Of a DNA stretch of 64,000 bases, positions 23,264-34,692 are shown piece by piece. How positions within the stretch are numbered: the first letter of the stretch is position 1; the number at the start of each line of letters is the position of its first letter. The DNA is taken from contig SRSI01000066.1 of the NCBI GenBank assembly GCA_005656395.1, positions 962,858-1,026,857 on the forward strand, written 5' to 3'. This DNA comes from Strongyloides papillosus (taxonomy: Eukaryota > Nematoda > Chromadorea > Rhabditida > Strongyloididae). A program made the translations under genes and the position numbers. The notes beneath the pieces were generated by a model that was not told the origin of the DNA, did not search any database, and saw nothing but the letters and a program-made list of their open reading frames with translations.

Positions 23264-24843
23264 CACACCGGTAAGATGACCGGATTTTATGCTTTTTCGC
23301 GCATTTCGGCGGGTAAAGACGCATTTTTATAACTTTAGGGCGCATCGTAAAAGTGATATTAAAACATTTTGTATTGTTATTTTTATTAAAAATTAAGTAC
23401 TATACTTTTTTAAAAATTCAAAAATTTCAATTTTAAAGGTGTTTTTCACCTCAAAAAATACCCAAAAATGGCACTTTTTGGGACTTTACAGGAGCTACCA
23501 CGAGATTTCAAAAAATATGGGATAGGTATCGTTCGATTCCTAAACTTCTTATCTATAACATATTTTTTTTTCGAGGGACATTTTCAGAGAGGGAAAAAAG
23601 TTATGAGACAAAAAGTAAGTTTACCTCAAAAAGTACCAAATTTTATTGTAAAAATAATAAAAAATAATTGTTAAAGTTATAAAACATATTTAAAATTAAA
23701 AATATATATTATGAAACTTTTAAAGAATGCAAACAAATAAAAAAAGCAAGCAATAAATATGTAAAAAATGCCAACAGGCTCTTTATCAAAACAAAGTGAT
23801 TTTTGACTAAAAATGCTAACAATTGTTAGCTATAAAGTCATAAACAATTAATTTTTCTTAACTATTTGATTTATTTACCTATCTCAATATGCCTAGAAAA
23901 ATAAAATTTGCTTTATTAAGATTTAAAACTAGCTGTCTCAATATAAATATGCTAATGCACAAACAAAAAGAAGAAATGAACTTTTTAAAAGCCTTAGGAC
24001 TTTTTATATAAGTTGTAATTATGCATTAATGATGAATTAACAAAATGATTTGAATATCTACATTTAAAGTTTGAAGAATCTTTGCAAACATTCAACTTTA
24101 ACTAAAAAATTCTTTGTATTACCGAAATATCATATATTTGGTTGATCATTTAGTTGAATTTATTGGTGATTATGGGATCTCTTGTTATTTCAGTGAGCAA
24201 GAAATTAAGAGTTTATATGCTTGGTTTAAGAATGACTCAATTTGTTTTCATTATATAACTTATAATACCACAAAACAACGAAAAAAATGTTTTATTTAAT
24301 GAAAGCAGCAAATAATTGTCACGAATTTTAAAATTGTTAATATTTTCAAAATTTTTTCATTTTTTTTACTTTTATATAATGAATATTTGAATTTATACAA
24401 AAATACTAAAAAAAGTTATGTATAAATATTGTTTTACGTTTTTTATCATTAAAAATTTGGTACTTTTTGAGGTAAACTTACTTTTTGTCTTATAACTTTT
24501 TTCCCTCTCTGAAAATGTCCCTCGAAAAAAAAATATGTTATAGATAAGAAGTTTAGGAATCGAACGATACCTATCTCATATTTTTTGAAATCTCGTGGTA
24601 GCTCCTGTAAAGTCCCAAAAAGTGCCATTTTTGGGTATTTTTTGAGGTGAAAAACACCTTTAAAATTGAAATTTTTGAATTTTTAAAAAAGTATAGTACT
24701 TAATTTTTAATAAAAATAACAATACAAAATGTTTTAATATCACTTTTACGGTGCGCCTCGGAGATATGAGATTTTATAAAAACGACGCGGAAAAGCGTCA
24801 TTTATGCAAAATCCCGTTTTTAATACTACGCGTTAGCGGTGTG
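23264..24843. mobile_element. Element C: internally deleted transposon, CACACCG ends
   Basis: 1,580 bp bounded by CACACCGGTAAG and inverted CACACCGCTAACGCG, flanked on both sides by CTTA, a perfect 4-bp target duplication. Long inverted repeats of about 300 bp (about 23,336-23,642 against 24,455-24,755) make up the arms. The short centre keeps scraps of the transposase found in element D: a start-like region near 23,890, and a LVDHLVEFIGDYG...YFSEQEIKSLYAWF stretch at 24,140-24,230. CAC termini with 4-bp duplications are the rule for Chapaev-type elements. It sits inside the giant element. Confidence 0.8.
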
Positions 24844-25712
24844 CTTAATGTTCAATGAAAAACACTTTTTTTGTATATCAGTATATTAATAATGCTTCTT
24901 AATAAAAAACAATCATAGAATTACATTTTTTTTAATTCTTATCTGTCACATTTTTAAAAGTTAAAAGTATAAAAATAAAATTAAATATATAGCAAATCTA
25001 AAAAATTCGTAGTAATGTTTCTATGTAGTAATAATTATTCTGTAATATGTGAAACAATAATAAATAATGTAAAGGTACTATACTTTTAAGAAATTTTGAT
25101 TGCAAAAATGAGGTAAGATTTCTGAAACACATATGAATAAATGAGTAATATTTTATAAATTGACTAATCTTATTATTGTTTACAATATTAGTTTGTGCAT
25201 AAGAGTTCTAAAAAAAGTATATATAGGTAACTTCTCTTTTAAAATAAATAAAATTAAAGTATTTAAATAGTAATGGCAATTTTTAAAATCATCTAGTAAT
25301 GTTATACGTGTTTGACGGAGTTCTTCTTGATCTACTAGAATAAAAAAAATATCTTAATTAACTACCTCAAAAATTAATAAAGTATAAATATTTGTTAATT
25401 AATTTTGGCTATACACTGATAAACTCTAGTTTATTTTATGTCACATAATGTAACTGTCTATTTTATAATTTTATTATTATTAATTTTATTTTTTTAAAAT
25501 AAGAATGACGCATATGACTTTTAAGTTTTCAGGAAAATATTCGTGAAACACCAATAGCTTTTATGATATCTCTAGATACAAGAAAATTTTTTTTTCTCTT
25601 TGTCCAACGACTGTCAGTAAATCGAATTGTTTTTCAGTGTCAAGCTCTGTGTGTAGAGTCGTCAATCTAAATAAGTTTATTTCAAATATTTTATTTAAAT
25701 AATATAAAAACT
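24844..25712. other. Spacer with a possible extra terminal exon of the 279-residue gene
   Basis: Mostly featureless AT-rich DNA. On the minus strand, 25,334 down to about 25,179 is open after a TTTTATTCTAG acceptor and reads DQEELRQTRITLLDDF... . It could be an alternative last exon of the neighbouring gene if GTTAAAG at 25,717 works as a donor, since the phases agree. Confidence 0.35.
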
Positions 25713-28700
25713 TTAACAATTATTTTTTAAATTTTCAATAAAATTAAACAATTGATCTGATTCCTTCAAAATTTTTGTTCTTTTTTTCGTAATTTCTCTT
25801 CTACATTCTCCGGTAAGCATTAAAATAACTTGATAAAGTATATTTGAAGTCTTTGGTAAAGTAATATTATGACACAATTTCTAAAATATAAAATTAATTC
25901 AATGGTAAATTAGAAAATTTTTTTGGTACTTTGTCGTTATATCCCCCCAGAAGATATTGACTTTAATGGTTCTTTATAACAGTTCTTAATTATTTATAAA
26001 TAAGTAGTACAAAATAAGGCTACTTTAAAGTATTTATCATTAAAATAATGAGTTTTTAAAATTAAAAAAAATTTCTTTAAAAATTAAACTTTGGAATTTT
26101 TCATTTTTGAAACTTTTAGTACCATTTATCAATTACCTACTATTTAATACCCCTTCTTTATATCATAAATGATAAGAGTATCCTTATTTATCCTTCTTTT
26201 AGTATATTTATTAAGATTGAGGATATCTTATCTTTCACAGACTTAAAGATTTTTTACTTTCCCAGAGACTTTGTCATTAGTAATTTTTTATTGAAAAATT
26301 ACTTTTTAGTAACAGTTTATTGGTAATAATTCTTTTATTAACTTATACGCAATAATTTATTTTATATTAGTTCGTTTTTACATGTTTTATTTGGGTGGGA
26401 TATAGCCACAAAGTACCTTTTTTTATCTTTTATTTAAAACATACATTAATTATTATAAAATCCAATAAAATTATTTCAAGATTGATGTCTGATTTTATAA
26501 AACAATTTGCAAAAAACAATCCATATTTTCTTACGTTTTCTTCATAACATATATACAGGGTGGCCCACCTAAAACTCCCCAGACGTTTGCATATATATCT
26601 TTACGCATAGATAAGCTACAAACAAGGTAATATAATCATTTTGTAGCTGAGATATATCCCATCCTAAATTTATTAACAAATCGACAAAATGTAGATTCTA
26701 GATGGAGTTATGGGCTTTTGAAATTTAGGTACATTTTTCGACTTTCACTAAATGAAACTTTTTTATTTGAAAAGATTTTTTAAAAATTGTTGCAGATTCT
26801 GAAAGTACAAAGTCTTTTGTACTAAATCCCAAAATTACGTAAAAATTGAAGTCAGGCAATTTTGTTTAATTTTTAAATAAAAGTTAAAAATCTTGATTTT
26901 TGCCAAAAAATCGATGTTTTTTAAAAATAACATTTTAATCAGGTAATTTTTAAACAATTTTCTTTAATATTCTGATAGCGTAAGCGAAGCTCTATCGAAT
27001 GAGTATAGTGCCACTAAATTTGATTAAGTTTAAAGAAAGTTGTGAATAGTCAAAAATTGACCATTTTTTACAATAATTCTATAAAAAAAGAGAATATGTC
27101 AATCTTTTTCAAATTTTCGGGCACGGATTATGTTTTATTTTTAAAAGTATTAAAAATATTGTTCTTATATGATAAAAACTCGCCCATATTTTAAAAATAC
27201 AGGGCATGGGATTATGAGTGGATATACAAGAAATTTAAAAAACACATTTTAATTGTTCTTACAGAGTAATATTTATACAAAATAGTATAAAATAATAGTA
27301 AATGGTGTGAAAGTATTGGAAAAATTACTTTTTTCTTAAATTTGGGTGATAAAGAATATTTCAGTTCTTTAGACAATCTATGAACAAACAAGTAATAATT
27401 TGTAAACTAATATGGATAAGTAGTGCTATTATTGCTATTAGGATACCGTAAAGATCGGGGAAAGTATTATTTGTATTTTGAATTTCAAATGAAAGTGTCA
27501 AAAAGTCGACTTTGGCAAATCATAACTTCTTTCAGAGTCAATCACTCAGAACGGTCATATACTCATTCGATAGAGCTTCGCTTACGCTATCAGAATATTA
27601 AAGAAAATTGTTTAAAAATCACCTGATTAAAATGTTATTTTTAAAAAACATCGATTTTTTGGCAAAAATCAAGATTTTTAACTTTTATTTAAAAATTAAA
27701 CAAAATTCCCTGACTTCAATTTTTAGGTAATTTTGGGATTTAGTACAAAAGACTTTGTACTTTTAGAATCTGCAACAATAATTAAAAAATCTTTCCAAAT
27801 AAAAAAGTTACAGTTGATGAAAATTGAAAAATGTACCTAAATTTCAAAAGCCCATAACTCCATCTAGAATCCACATTTTGTTAAATTGTCAATAGATTTA
27901 GGATGGGATATATCCCAGCTACAAAATGATTATATTACCATGTTTGTAACTTATCTATTCGTAGAGATATATATGCAAATGTCTGGGGAGTTTTAGGTGG
28001 GCCACCCTGTATACTCCAGATAGATTTTTCCTTCCACTATCAAGAGGTATTATTAATTTATTCATTTGAAACAAACGTGCTAAATTTTTATTTAGTAATT
28101 ATATAAAATAGTTTTTTTTTAAAGTAGAGTGGGCGGATTTTAAAGCACTACATTGTACAACAAAAAAATGACTAATGCATTGAGATTGGTCTTAAAATTA
28201 ATTATGATTTCATCCATGTGTTGTAATAAAAATTAATAATAATTAGTAAAAATGTTAAAGGTATTTGAAATTTATTAAAAATTTATTATTGACAATATAG
28301 ATAAAGTATAGTTTTACAGTTTTTGATAAAGAATAATCTTTTTTTTTACTAATATTCAATGTAAAAATATTTAATTCTAATAGTTATTTAATAAAAATAT
28401 GATAAACATAGAGATTATTTAGAATTTAAAACATAAAAAGTAAGAAACCATGGGTATGTTCTTTATGTTTTAATTGTCTACGTGATTATCATTTTTCATT
28501 TGTATGTTTTAAAATGATTGGCTACTTTTTTATTAGCTTTAACTTTCGACGCATCAATTTAACATTAAAAATTGCTTCATTTTTTAAAAATATTTTTGGA
28601 GGGTAAAATTATATGACCAATTTTTTTCTACTTTACTTTAAAAAAAAACTTTCTATTTTTTCTAAACTTACATCCGTACAAAAAAATTGCTTCAATATTA

Positions 28701-31700
28701 TTATACTCAATCAATTCATCATAATCTAAGTTTATACTTTGAAGAAAGGAAAAAACTTCACGTAATTTAGAAATACTAACTTGATTTGAAGAATTATTAA
28801 ATAATTCATGAAGATTATTTAAAGTAAAATTCTTTTTGTTATCATTTGTATATATGTTCAATATAAAATCCGATTCTGACTTCAAATTTTTAAGTATTTT
28901 CTACAAAAAAATATTTTATTTTAAAATACAGGATAGTTCTTTTTTTAAGTATAATAGACAAAATTTTAGAATTCTATATTAGGAACTATAATATATTTTT
29001 ATATTTTGCAATTGTTTACATTATCATCACTCTGTTTTTGTTATTCTAATGTTTTTTATGATTAGCTACATTTCTACAAATTTCAATCAATTGGTGTATC
29101 AATTTTACATTGAAAAAAGCATAATTTTTTTAATTTTAGAGGATAAAATACATTTTTAAATCTTGTCTACTATTCTTAAAAAAATTATTTATAACTTACA
29201 ATATAAGAAAGAATATTTTCGTTTATTTCATTGTTATCAAGATATTTTTCTCTTTGTATACTCTTTCTTATTGTTTCTTTAAAGCGAATACTATTAAATG
29301 TTGAAACATCAAGACACCATATTCTTTCTATGTTACTCAAAAATGCTTCTATAGCATAACCTTCGGTAGTGTAAATTTTTGAAGTTTCAGACCTTAAATG
29401 AATAATTATTCTTTTATTTACAATTTTATTAGTTTACATATGATTAATTTGTTCAATTTTAGAGTTAGTGACCTCTTTTTTTAGCTTCTGTTAAACTTTA
29501 TAAGCAGTTTTTTTAGCTAATTATGATATTTTAGCAATAATCTGTCATTCTAGCATGTTTTTTGTCGATTTGCTAAATTTTTTTAAGCAAAGTTATGTAA
29601 TTTTATTCTCATTATAGTATTCTTAATCAATAAAGTAGAAACATTACGTAATATTGAAAGTTTATGTTATTAAAGACATTTTGGGATAATTTGACTTTTA
29701 AAGAGTTTTGTTTTTTTGAAATACCAGATTTTGACATTTGTTGTATTTACGCAATTTTGATAGTAATGCTATACGTGAAAAATATATCGTTCTTTTTGTA
29801 TGAAAGAAGATTAAAATAAATTTTTTTTGCCGCGTATTTCACGAAAATCTGGGACGTTTTAAATATGGTAGTAAATTTTTTTAACATTTTTATATATCTT
29901 TAGATCATCAATTTAGTATTTAATAGACTTATTTATATTTCAGGAACTCCAATTCTTTTTTATTTAAATTCTTTTTATTGCTAATAATTTAAAATAATTA
30001 TCAGTACGAGATTCTTAGAAAAACTTTTATTGTTATCATTTAATAAAAGTATATTAACTGATAAAAATTTTACTGTTATTATTATTGTGAATTAGTTCTT
30101 ATATAATTTATTATTTTATTTAAATAGCGTACGGACCAATACAGTTTTATTCATCTTTTATAAGAAATATTATCCTAGAATTTTTATTAATGATCTCAAC
30201 ACATCTATGGAAAATAGTAGCATATTTCAATATTTAAAGTTAAAATTTAAAAAAATAAAACTTTTAACTTGAGATTGTCTGTTTGATTTGCTAAAGTGTT
30301 AAAATAACCAAGAAGTTATCGGTTTTTTTCTATTATTTATGGAAATTGAAGACACCTTATCGCCTACATTTCTAAATTAAAAAAGTTTAAAATTACTACT
30401 TATTAAATTTCTTTTCCCATCTTCATAAAAAAATTTTAAATCAATTATCTTAGATGAAATTATGTACTTATGATATAAGAAGTTATTTTTACAACTTTTT
30501 AACCATTAAAAATTACAAAAAAGAGGTCACCAATTCTGAAATAATTTCAATACGACTTTATTGTACTTTGCTAATTATAAACAAACCAATATAAAATGTT
30601 TTTATGAATTGCTTACCTATATAGAACAGAAAACTCTTTTATTAATGTTTTTAACGTTGTAATTGTTTTCCAAATGTTTTCATCGTAATCATTTTCTTTT
30701 AAATACGATATTCTAAATGATAATTGTTATTTAACTTTTAACTACCAAGATCTTTGTTTTGCGGACAAAATATTTATAATTATATGATAATATCGTATTA
30801 AATTGTTCAAAAAAGATTTTATTTAAAAAATCGTTGGTTATTTTCACACTATCTACAGAGTGGAACAAAATATGCATTACAGTTGCATAGATGTTATATA
30901 ATGTTTTTAATATTTGATATATTTCTATAATATTATGTTTATTTGATAGCCCAACTTCTTTTTCTTTGTGGAGAAAGAACTATTAATAGAAATCAATTAT
31001 ACCTTAAGTTTTGTAGTGAATGTCTTGCTACAATTTATTAATAATAATAATTTTAGAAAATTAAAAATAAATATAACCTTTGTAGTAAATAAAAATAAAT
31101 ATTAAAGCTTAGAAAATGTGATAATTAACAGTAATATTTAAGTAATTACCTATCATTTTTATTTGAATATTTAAAAGTTGTAAAATCTATATTTAATTTT
31201 TTTTTATTATAAACGAAAACACATAATTTTTAATGCTTTATAACTTTTACTTGTAATTGATATACAATAGTAAATATTTATAGACTTATTAAAAAAAGAA
31301 TTTGCCTTCTCAAATGGCTATAATATTGCAAAAAATGTTAAGATAGTTTTGTGCAGATAAATGTTTATTTTTTGATAAATAAGTGAAACAAATGGCATTA
31401 ATAAAAAACTATAGAAATTTTTCTATATTTTTTACGATACAAAACCAATCTTGATTTATGTTGTATTAAACGAGTGAAGCTTTTAAATGCACATAATATC
31501 ATATAAAGATATCAAGTATTAAAAAAATTATTAAATGTTTTATACAATTGTGATACATATTTGGACCAAACCTTTGAAAAAATAAATGATTACAAAACAA
31601 ATTTTTATGGCACACTATTTTAATTAAATTTTGTTTTAAAATAACTAATAATACAAGAATATTTCTATTGATAAGTAACAGTAATTTATCATGTTACTTA

Positions 31701-32093
31701 TTAAAATTAAAAAGTATGTTAAAATACATATAAATGTAATAATTATAAATTATATTAAAACATAATTTTATCATAAAAATACTTTTTTTTCATTAAAAAA
31801 TCTTTAACAATAATAAGATAATCTAAAAATTGTCTCTAACAAAAAACTAATAAGTTATACTCAATAAAAACATATATTTATTTTTGTGTCCGCAAAACAG
31901 ACAATTTCGTATTAACATAATATTTTATATTGCTTGGTAGTTAAAGGTTAAATAAAAAGTTTAAAAAAACGTACATAGAGCTGAATCTTGTAATCGTCAA
32001 CAAGTTATTTAACGAACTTCTAAGTGTTTTTGATCCTAAATAGAGCTTGTCTAGCATATTTTTTAAAGCTAATTTCTCTTCTCTTTTACACAT
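25713..32093 (-). CDS. Five-exon cargo gene, unknown 279-residue protein
   Basis: Exons 31975-32093, 30617-30712, 29200-29392, 28637-28900 and 25713-25880 join with matching phases (2, 2, 0, 0) and standard junctions (GTACGT, GTAAGC, GTAAGT, GTAAAG donors; AG acceptors) into one intact frame. The protein begins MCKREEKLALKNMLDKLYLG. It is helix-rich, Asn/Lys/Leu-rich, and lacks a signal peptide or membrane segment. I do not recognise a domain. The introns are 1262, 1224, 299 and 2756 nt, unlike the 35-45 nt of the ordinary genes, because the three longest contain TIR elements. In exon 4, GTAAGT at the GGAT junction would be the better donor by sequence, but it breaks the frame into exon 5. 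An alternative splice is possible. Confidence 0.6.
25925..26417. mobile_element. Short TIR element (MITE) in last intron of the 279-residue gene
   Basis: GGTACTTTGTCGTTATATCC at the left pairs with inverted GGTACTTTGTGGCTATATCC at the right, 493 bp apart. The middle (near 26,245-26,380, TTTCCCAGAGACTTTGTCAT) resembles 39,040-39,190 in an intron of the RNase H-like gene, so this family has another relative nearby. Confidence 0.6.
26556..28009. mobile_element. Element E: TA-flanked foldback element
   Basis: CAGGGTGGCCCACCTAAAAC at the left and its inverse at the right are flanked by TA. The inverted arms are about 450 bp each, with a loop of about 550 bp; total 1,454 bp. The arms end at a conserved block containing CGAAGCTCTATCGAATGAGT, also present in element F. 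There is no transposase, so it is non-autonomous. TA targets and CAGGG ends suggest a Tc1/mariner-like helper. Confidence 0.8.
29460..30538. mobile_element. TIR element in intron 2 of the 279-residue gene
   Basis: AGAGTTAGTGACCTCTTTTT at the left and inverted AGAATTGGTGACCTCTTTTT at the right bound about 1.08 kb without a long frame. It fills most of a 1,224-nt intron. The exact duplication is unclear. Confidence 0.55.
30727..31957. mobile_element. TIR element in intron 1 of the 279-residue gene
   Basis: TTATTTAACTTTTAACTACC at the left pairs with inverted TTATTTAACCTTTAACTACC at the right. A second inverted match lies further in (TTTTGCGGACAAAA against TTTTGCGGACACAAAA). The 1,231-bp element leaves only about 31 nt of the surrounding 1,262-nt intron. 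Confidence 0.65.
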
Positions 32094-33002
32094 AATGATA
32101 CAAACTAAAATAAAAGAATAAAATAAAATGTTTATAATTTATTAAAAAATTAATTTAAAAAATAATATAGAGTGAGCCAAAGCATGCATAGAATTTATGT
32201 TCTAATTACATAATTCTTTCTACAATACATTCTTTTTTTACTAGCATATAAATAAATCATGTTCCCAACGATTAGAAAAATAAATATTTTAAAATCATAA
32301 TTGAAAAGATATTGCTTATATACAAACTTTTTGTTAAAAAAATTTGAATGCAATTGTGACGCATATTTTGACCTATCCTGTATATTTAATTAACTGATTC
32401 CTTCATTTAACTGCAATGTTAACTTACAGCACACAAAGAAAAAATTATTACAATAAGTGAAATAATTTACTGAATGGTGATACAATTCATAATTGTATTC
32501 AAAATTTCCTTATCACTAATTTTTATTGTAAAAAAAGTCTTTGTATATTTTGTCATTTTAAATTGTTAATAGTTCTTGTCAATTATGCATAATGAAAAAC
32601 CAACTGTTACATTAATTTTTTTTACAAAACAATCTAAAAATTAGAATAAATTTACGAAGATAATAATGATGAATGTTAATAATTCTATTGAAAATATAAT
32701 AACAATACATAAGAGCTCTACAAAGTACAAAAAGTTTTAATTTGTTCATTAAATGTTCTTTTAATTCTTATGATATTTTTATTTACGTAAAACACGATAT
32801 ATTTTTTAGTTATTAATGATGTAATTTCTTTTCGTAATGTGTTATAAATGCTTTTTGCTGATTGTTAGTTGTGTTGTGATATTTTCATTATTAAAATATA
32901 AATAATGAATTAATATAATTATTACTATATATTAGAATTTATTTAAATTTTGTAAAATTAGAATTTTATTTAAATTTTATGAAATTAGAATTATCATTTT
33001 TA
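32094..33002. other. Intergenic part of the giant element
   Basis: 0.9 kb upstream of the 279-residue gene. It should hold its promoter. A weak ACAGGATAGGTC-type end on the minus strand near 32,384 mirrors ACAGAGTGGAAC near 30,855 and may be part of an eroded CAGGGTGG-type element. Nothing else seen. Confidence 0.45.
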
Positions 33003-33010
33003 TTTATATA

Positions 33011-34641
33011 TAGCAACCTGCACAATTTTTTTGCCAAAATTTCAAACTGCCCCTAATATTCTAAAAATTAGTATATAGGGGGAGTTTTATGCGCTGATTA
33101 CATTTTTGAAATAATATTTCAAGAATGTTGAGTGTAAACATCCAAAAATGGGAGTAAACAAAATTTTCGCGTGGGGATGAAATGTTACAGAGACGTTATT
33201 CCAACTGTCTTTATAAAACTACTTTATTTGTCTACTTATATTATGTTTAAGTAAATAAACAAGTAAATATGAAATAAAATGGAAGTATTTATTACTAAGA
33301 AACATAAAAAAGTGATTATTTTGTTAAAAAAATGCAAAAAAACATGTGAAAACAAGTTTGTAGTAAAAAATTTATCCAATTGTAACAAATTTGATTTCCA
33401 ACAAAAAATAATAATTATTGAAGCCCCTAGGCTACATGTGAATATGATTAATAGCTCATTTTGTAGCGAATCTTTTATTCTATAATCTGATCTGACGGAT
33501 TTTAAATATCTCGTCCCAAAATTAAATTATACAATTTTTAATAATTTTTAAAAAAGTTTTGGTTAACTAAATTGTCAACAAAAAATAATATTTATTAAAG
33601 CCCCCAGACTACCTACGAGTATGGTTAATAGCTCATTTTGTAGCCAAGAGTTCATTCTTTAATCTGATCTGACGGATTTTTGATATCTCGTCTTAAAATT
33701 AAATTATTAATTTTTAAACATCTTTAAAAAAAATTTACACCGCCTACATGTTGACAGAAAATAATATTTTTTGAAGCTCCCAGACCACCTACGAACATGG
33801 TTTATGGCTCATTTTGTAGCCAATTCTTCGTTCCATAATCCCATATGACGGATTTTGAATATCTCGTCTTAAAATGGAGTTATTAAATTTTAAATAACTT
33901 TTTATAAATTTTTGGCACACCAAATTGTCGACAAAAAATAATATTTATTGAAGCCCCCGGACTATCTACGAATATGGCTAATAGCTCATTTTGTAGCCAA
34001 GAGTTTATTCTTTAATCTGATCTGACGGATTTTTGATATCGTGTTTTAAAATTGAGTTATTAATCTTTGAAAATTTTTTTTTAATTTTTGGCAGATTTAA
34101 AAATCGACAGAAAATAGTATTTATTGAAGCGCCCAGGCTACTTGAGAATATGAATAATGGCTCATTTTGTAGCCAATCCTTTGTTCCATAATCCCGTCTG
34201 ACGGATTTAAAATATCTCGTCTTAAAATGGAGTTATTAAATTTTTAATAATTTTTTTAAATTTTTGTGTACTAAATTGTCGACAATAAATAATATTTATT
34301 GAAGCTCTCAGACTACCTATGAATATGGTTAATGGCTCATTTTGTAGCCAAGACTTTATTCTTCAATCTGATCTGACAGATTTTCAATATATGGTTTTTT
34401 AAAAATGTTATGAATTAATTAATAGGGTGCCAAAAATTTTTTTTAAAGATTTTCGAATTTTTTTTATATCATCAGATTCGGATTTTTATGCTGAGTATGA
34501 ATATGATATTAGTTTTTCATATTTGCTCTTTATTAAAATGTTATTTATGTTTATTTACGGTAAAAAAAGGGGTACATTTTTCAACAACTTTTTTATGTTG
34601 GAACAACGTTTTTCCAAAATACAGGATTGTGCAGGTTGCTA
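33011..34641. mobile_element. Element B: short relative of element A with amplified repeats
   Basis: TAGCAACCTGCACAATTTTT and inverted TAGCAACCTGCACAATCC bound 1,631 bp and are flanked by TTTATATA on both sides, a perfect 8-bp target duplication. The outer 250 bp on each side are similar to element A. The centre has no transposase but six tandem units of about 177 bp. It is a non-autonomous derivative, inserted about 50 bp upstream of the charged repeat gene at 34,693. Confidence 0.85.
33421..34400. repeat. Six tandem units of about 177 bp inside element B
   Basis: Units start at 33,421, 33,598, 33,774, 33,953, 34,127 and 34,302, so periods are 174-179 bp. Each carries GAAGCYCCCAGRCTACCTA, TGGCTCATTTTGTAGCCAA and ATCTGATCTGACGGATTT words. 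Divergence among units is moderate. Confidence 0.85.
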
Positions 34642-34692
34642 TTTATATAGTAAGAAAAAATATTAAATTGCACTTTTTAAGATTATACAATT

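Noticed and set aside
23468..23674. Open frame starting MALFGTLQELPRDFKK, with relatives at 52,211 and 54,581
   Set aside because: It lies in the long inverted arms of elements C and D and is repeated only because the arms are. Differences between copies change residues freely, so no coding constraint is visible.
27423..27626. 67-codon frame in element E
   Set aside because: It spans the loop and inverted arm of a foldback element and has no counterpart in the other arm.
30713..31974. De novo intron creation by an introner-type transposon
   Set aside because: The splice sites lie outside the TIRs, and the leftover about 31 nt is near the normal tiny intron size. Insertion into an existing intron explains it better.
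33279..33485. 68-codon frame at the left of element B
   Set aside because: It runs through the first tandem repeat unit and is not open in the other units.
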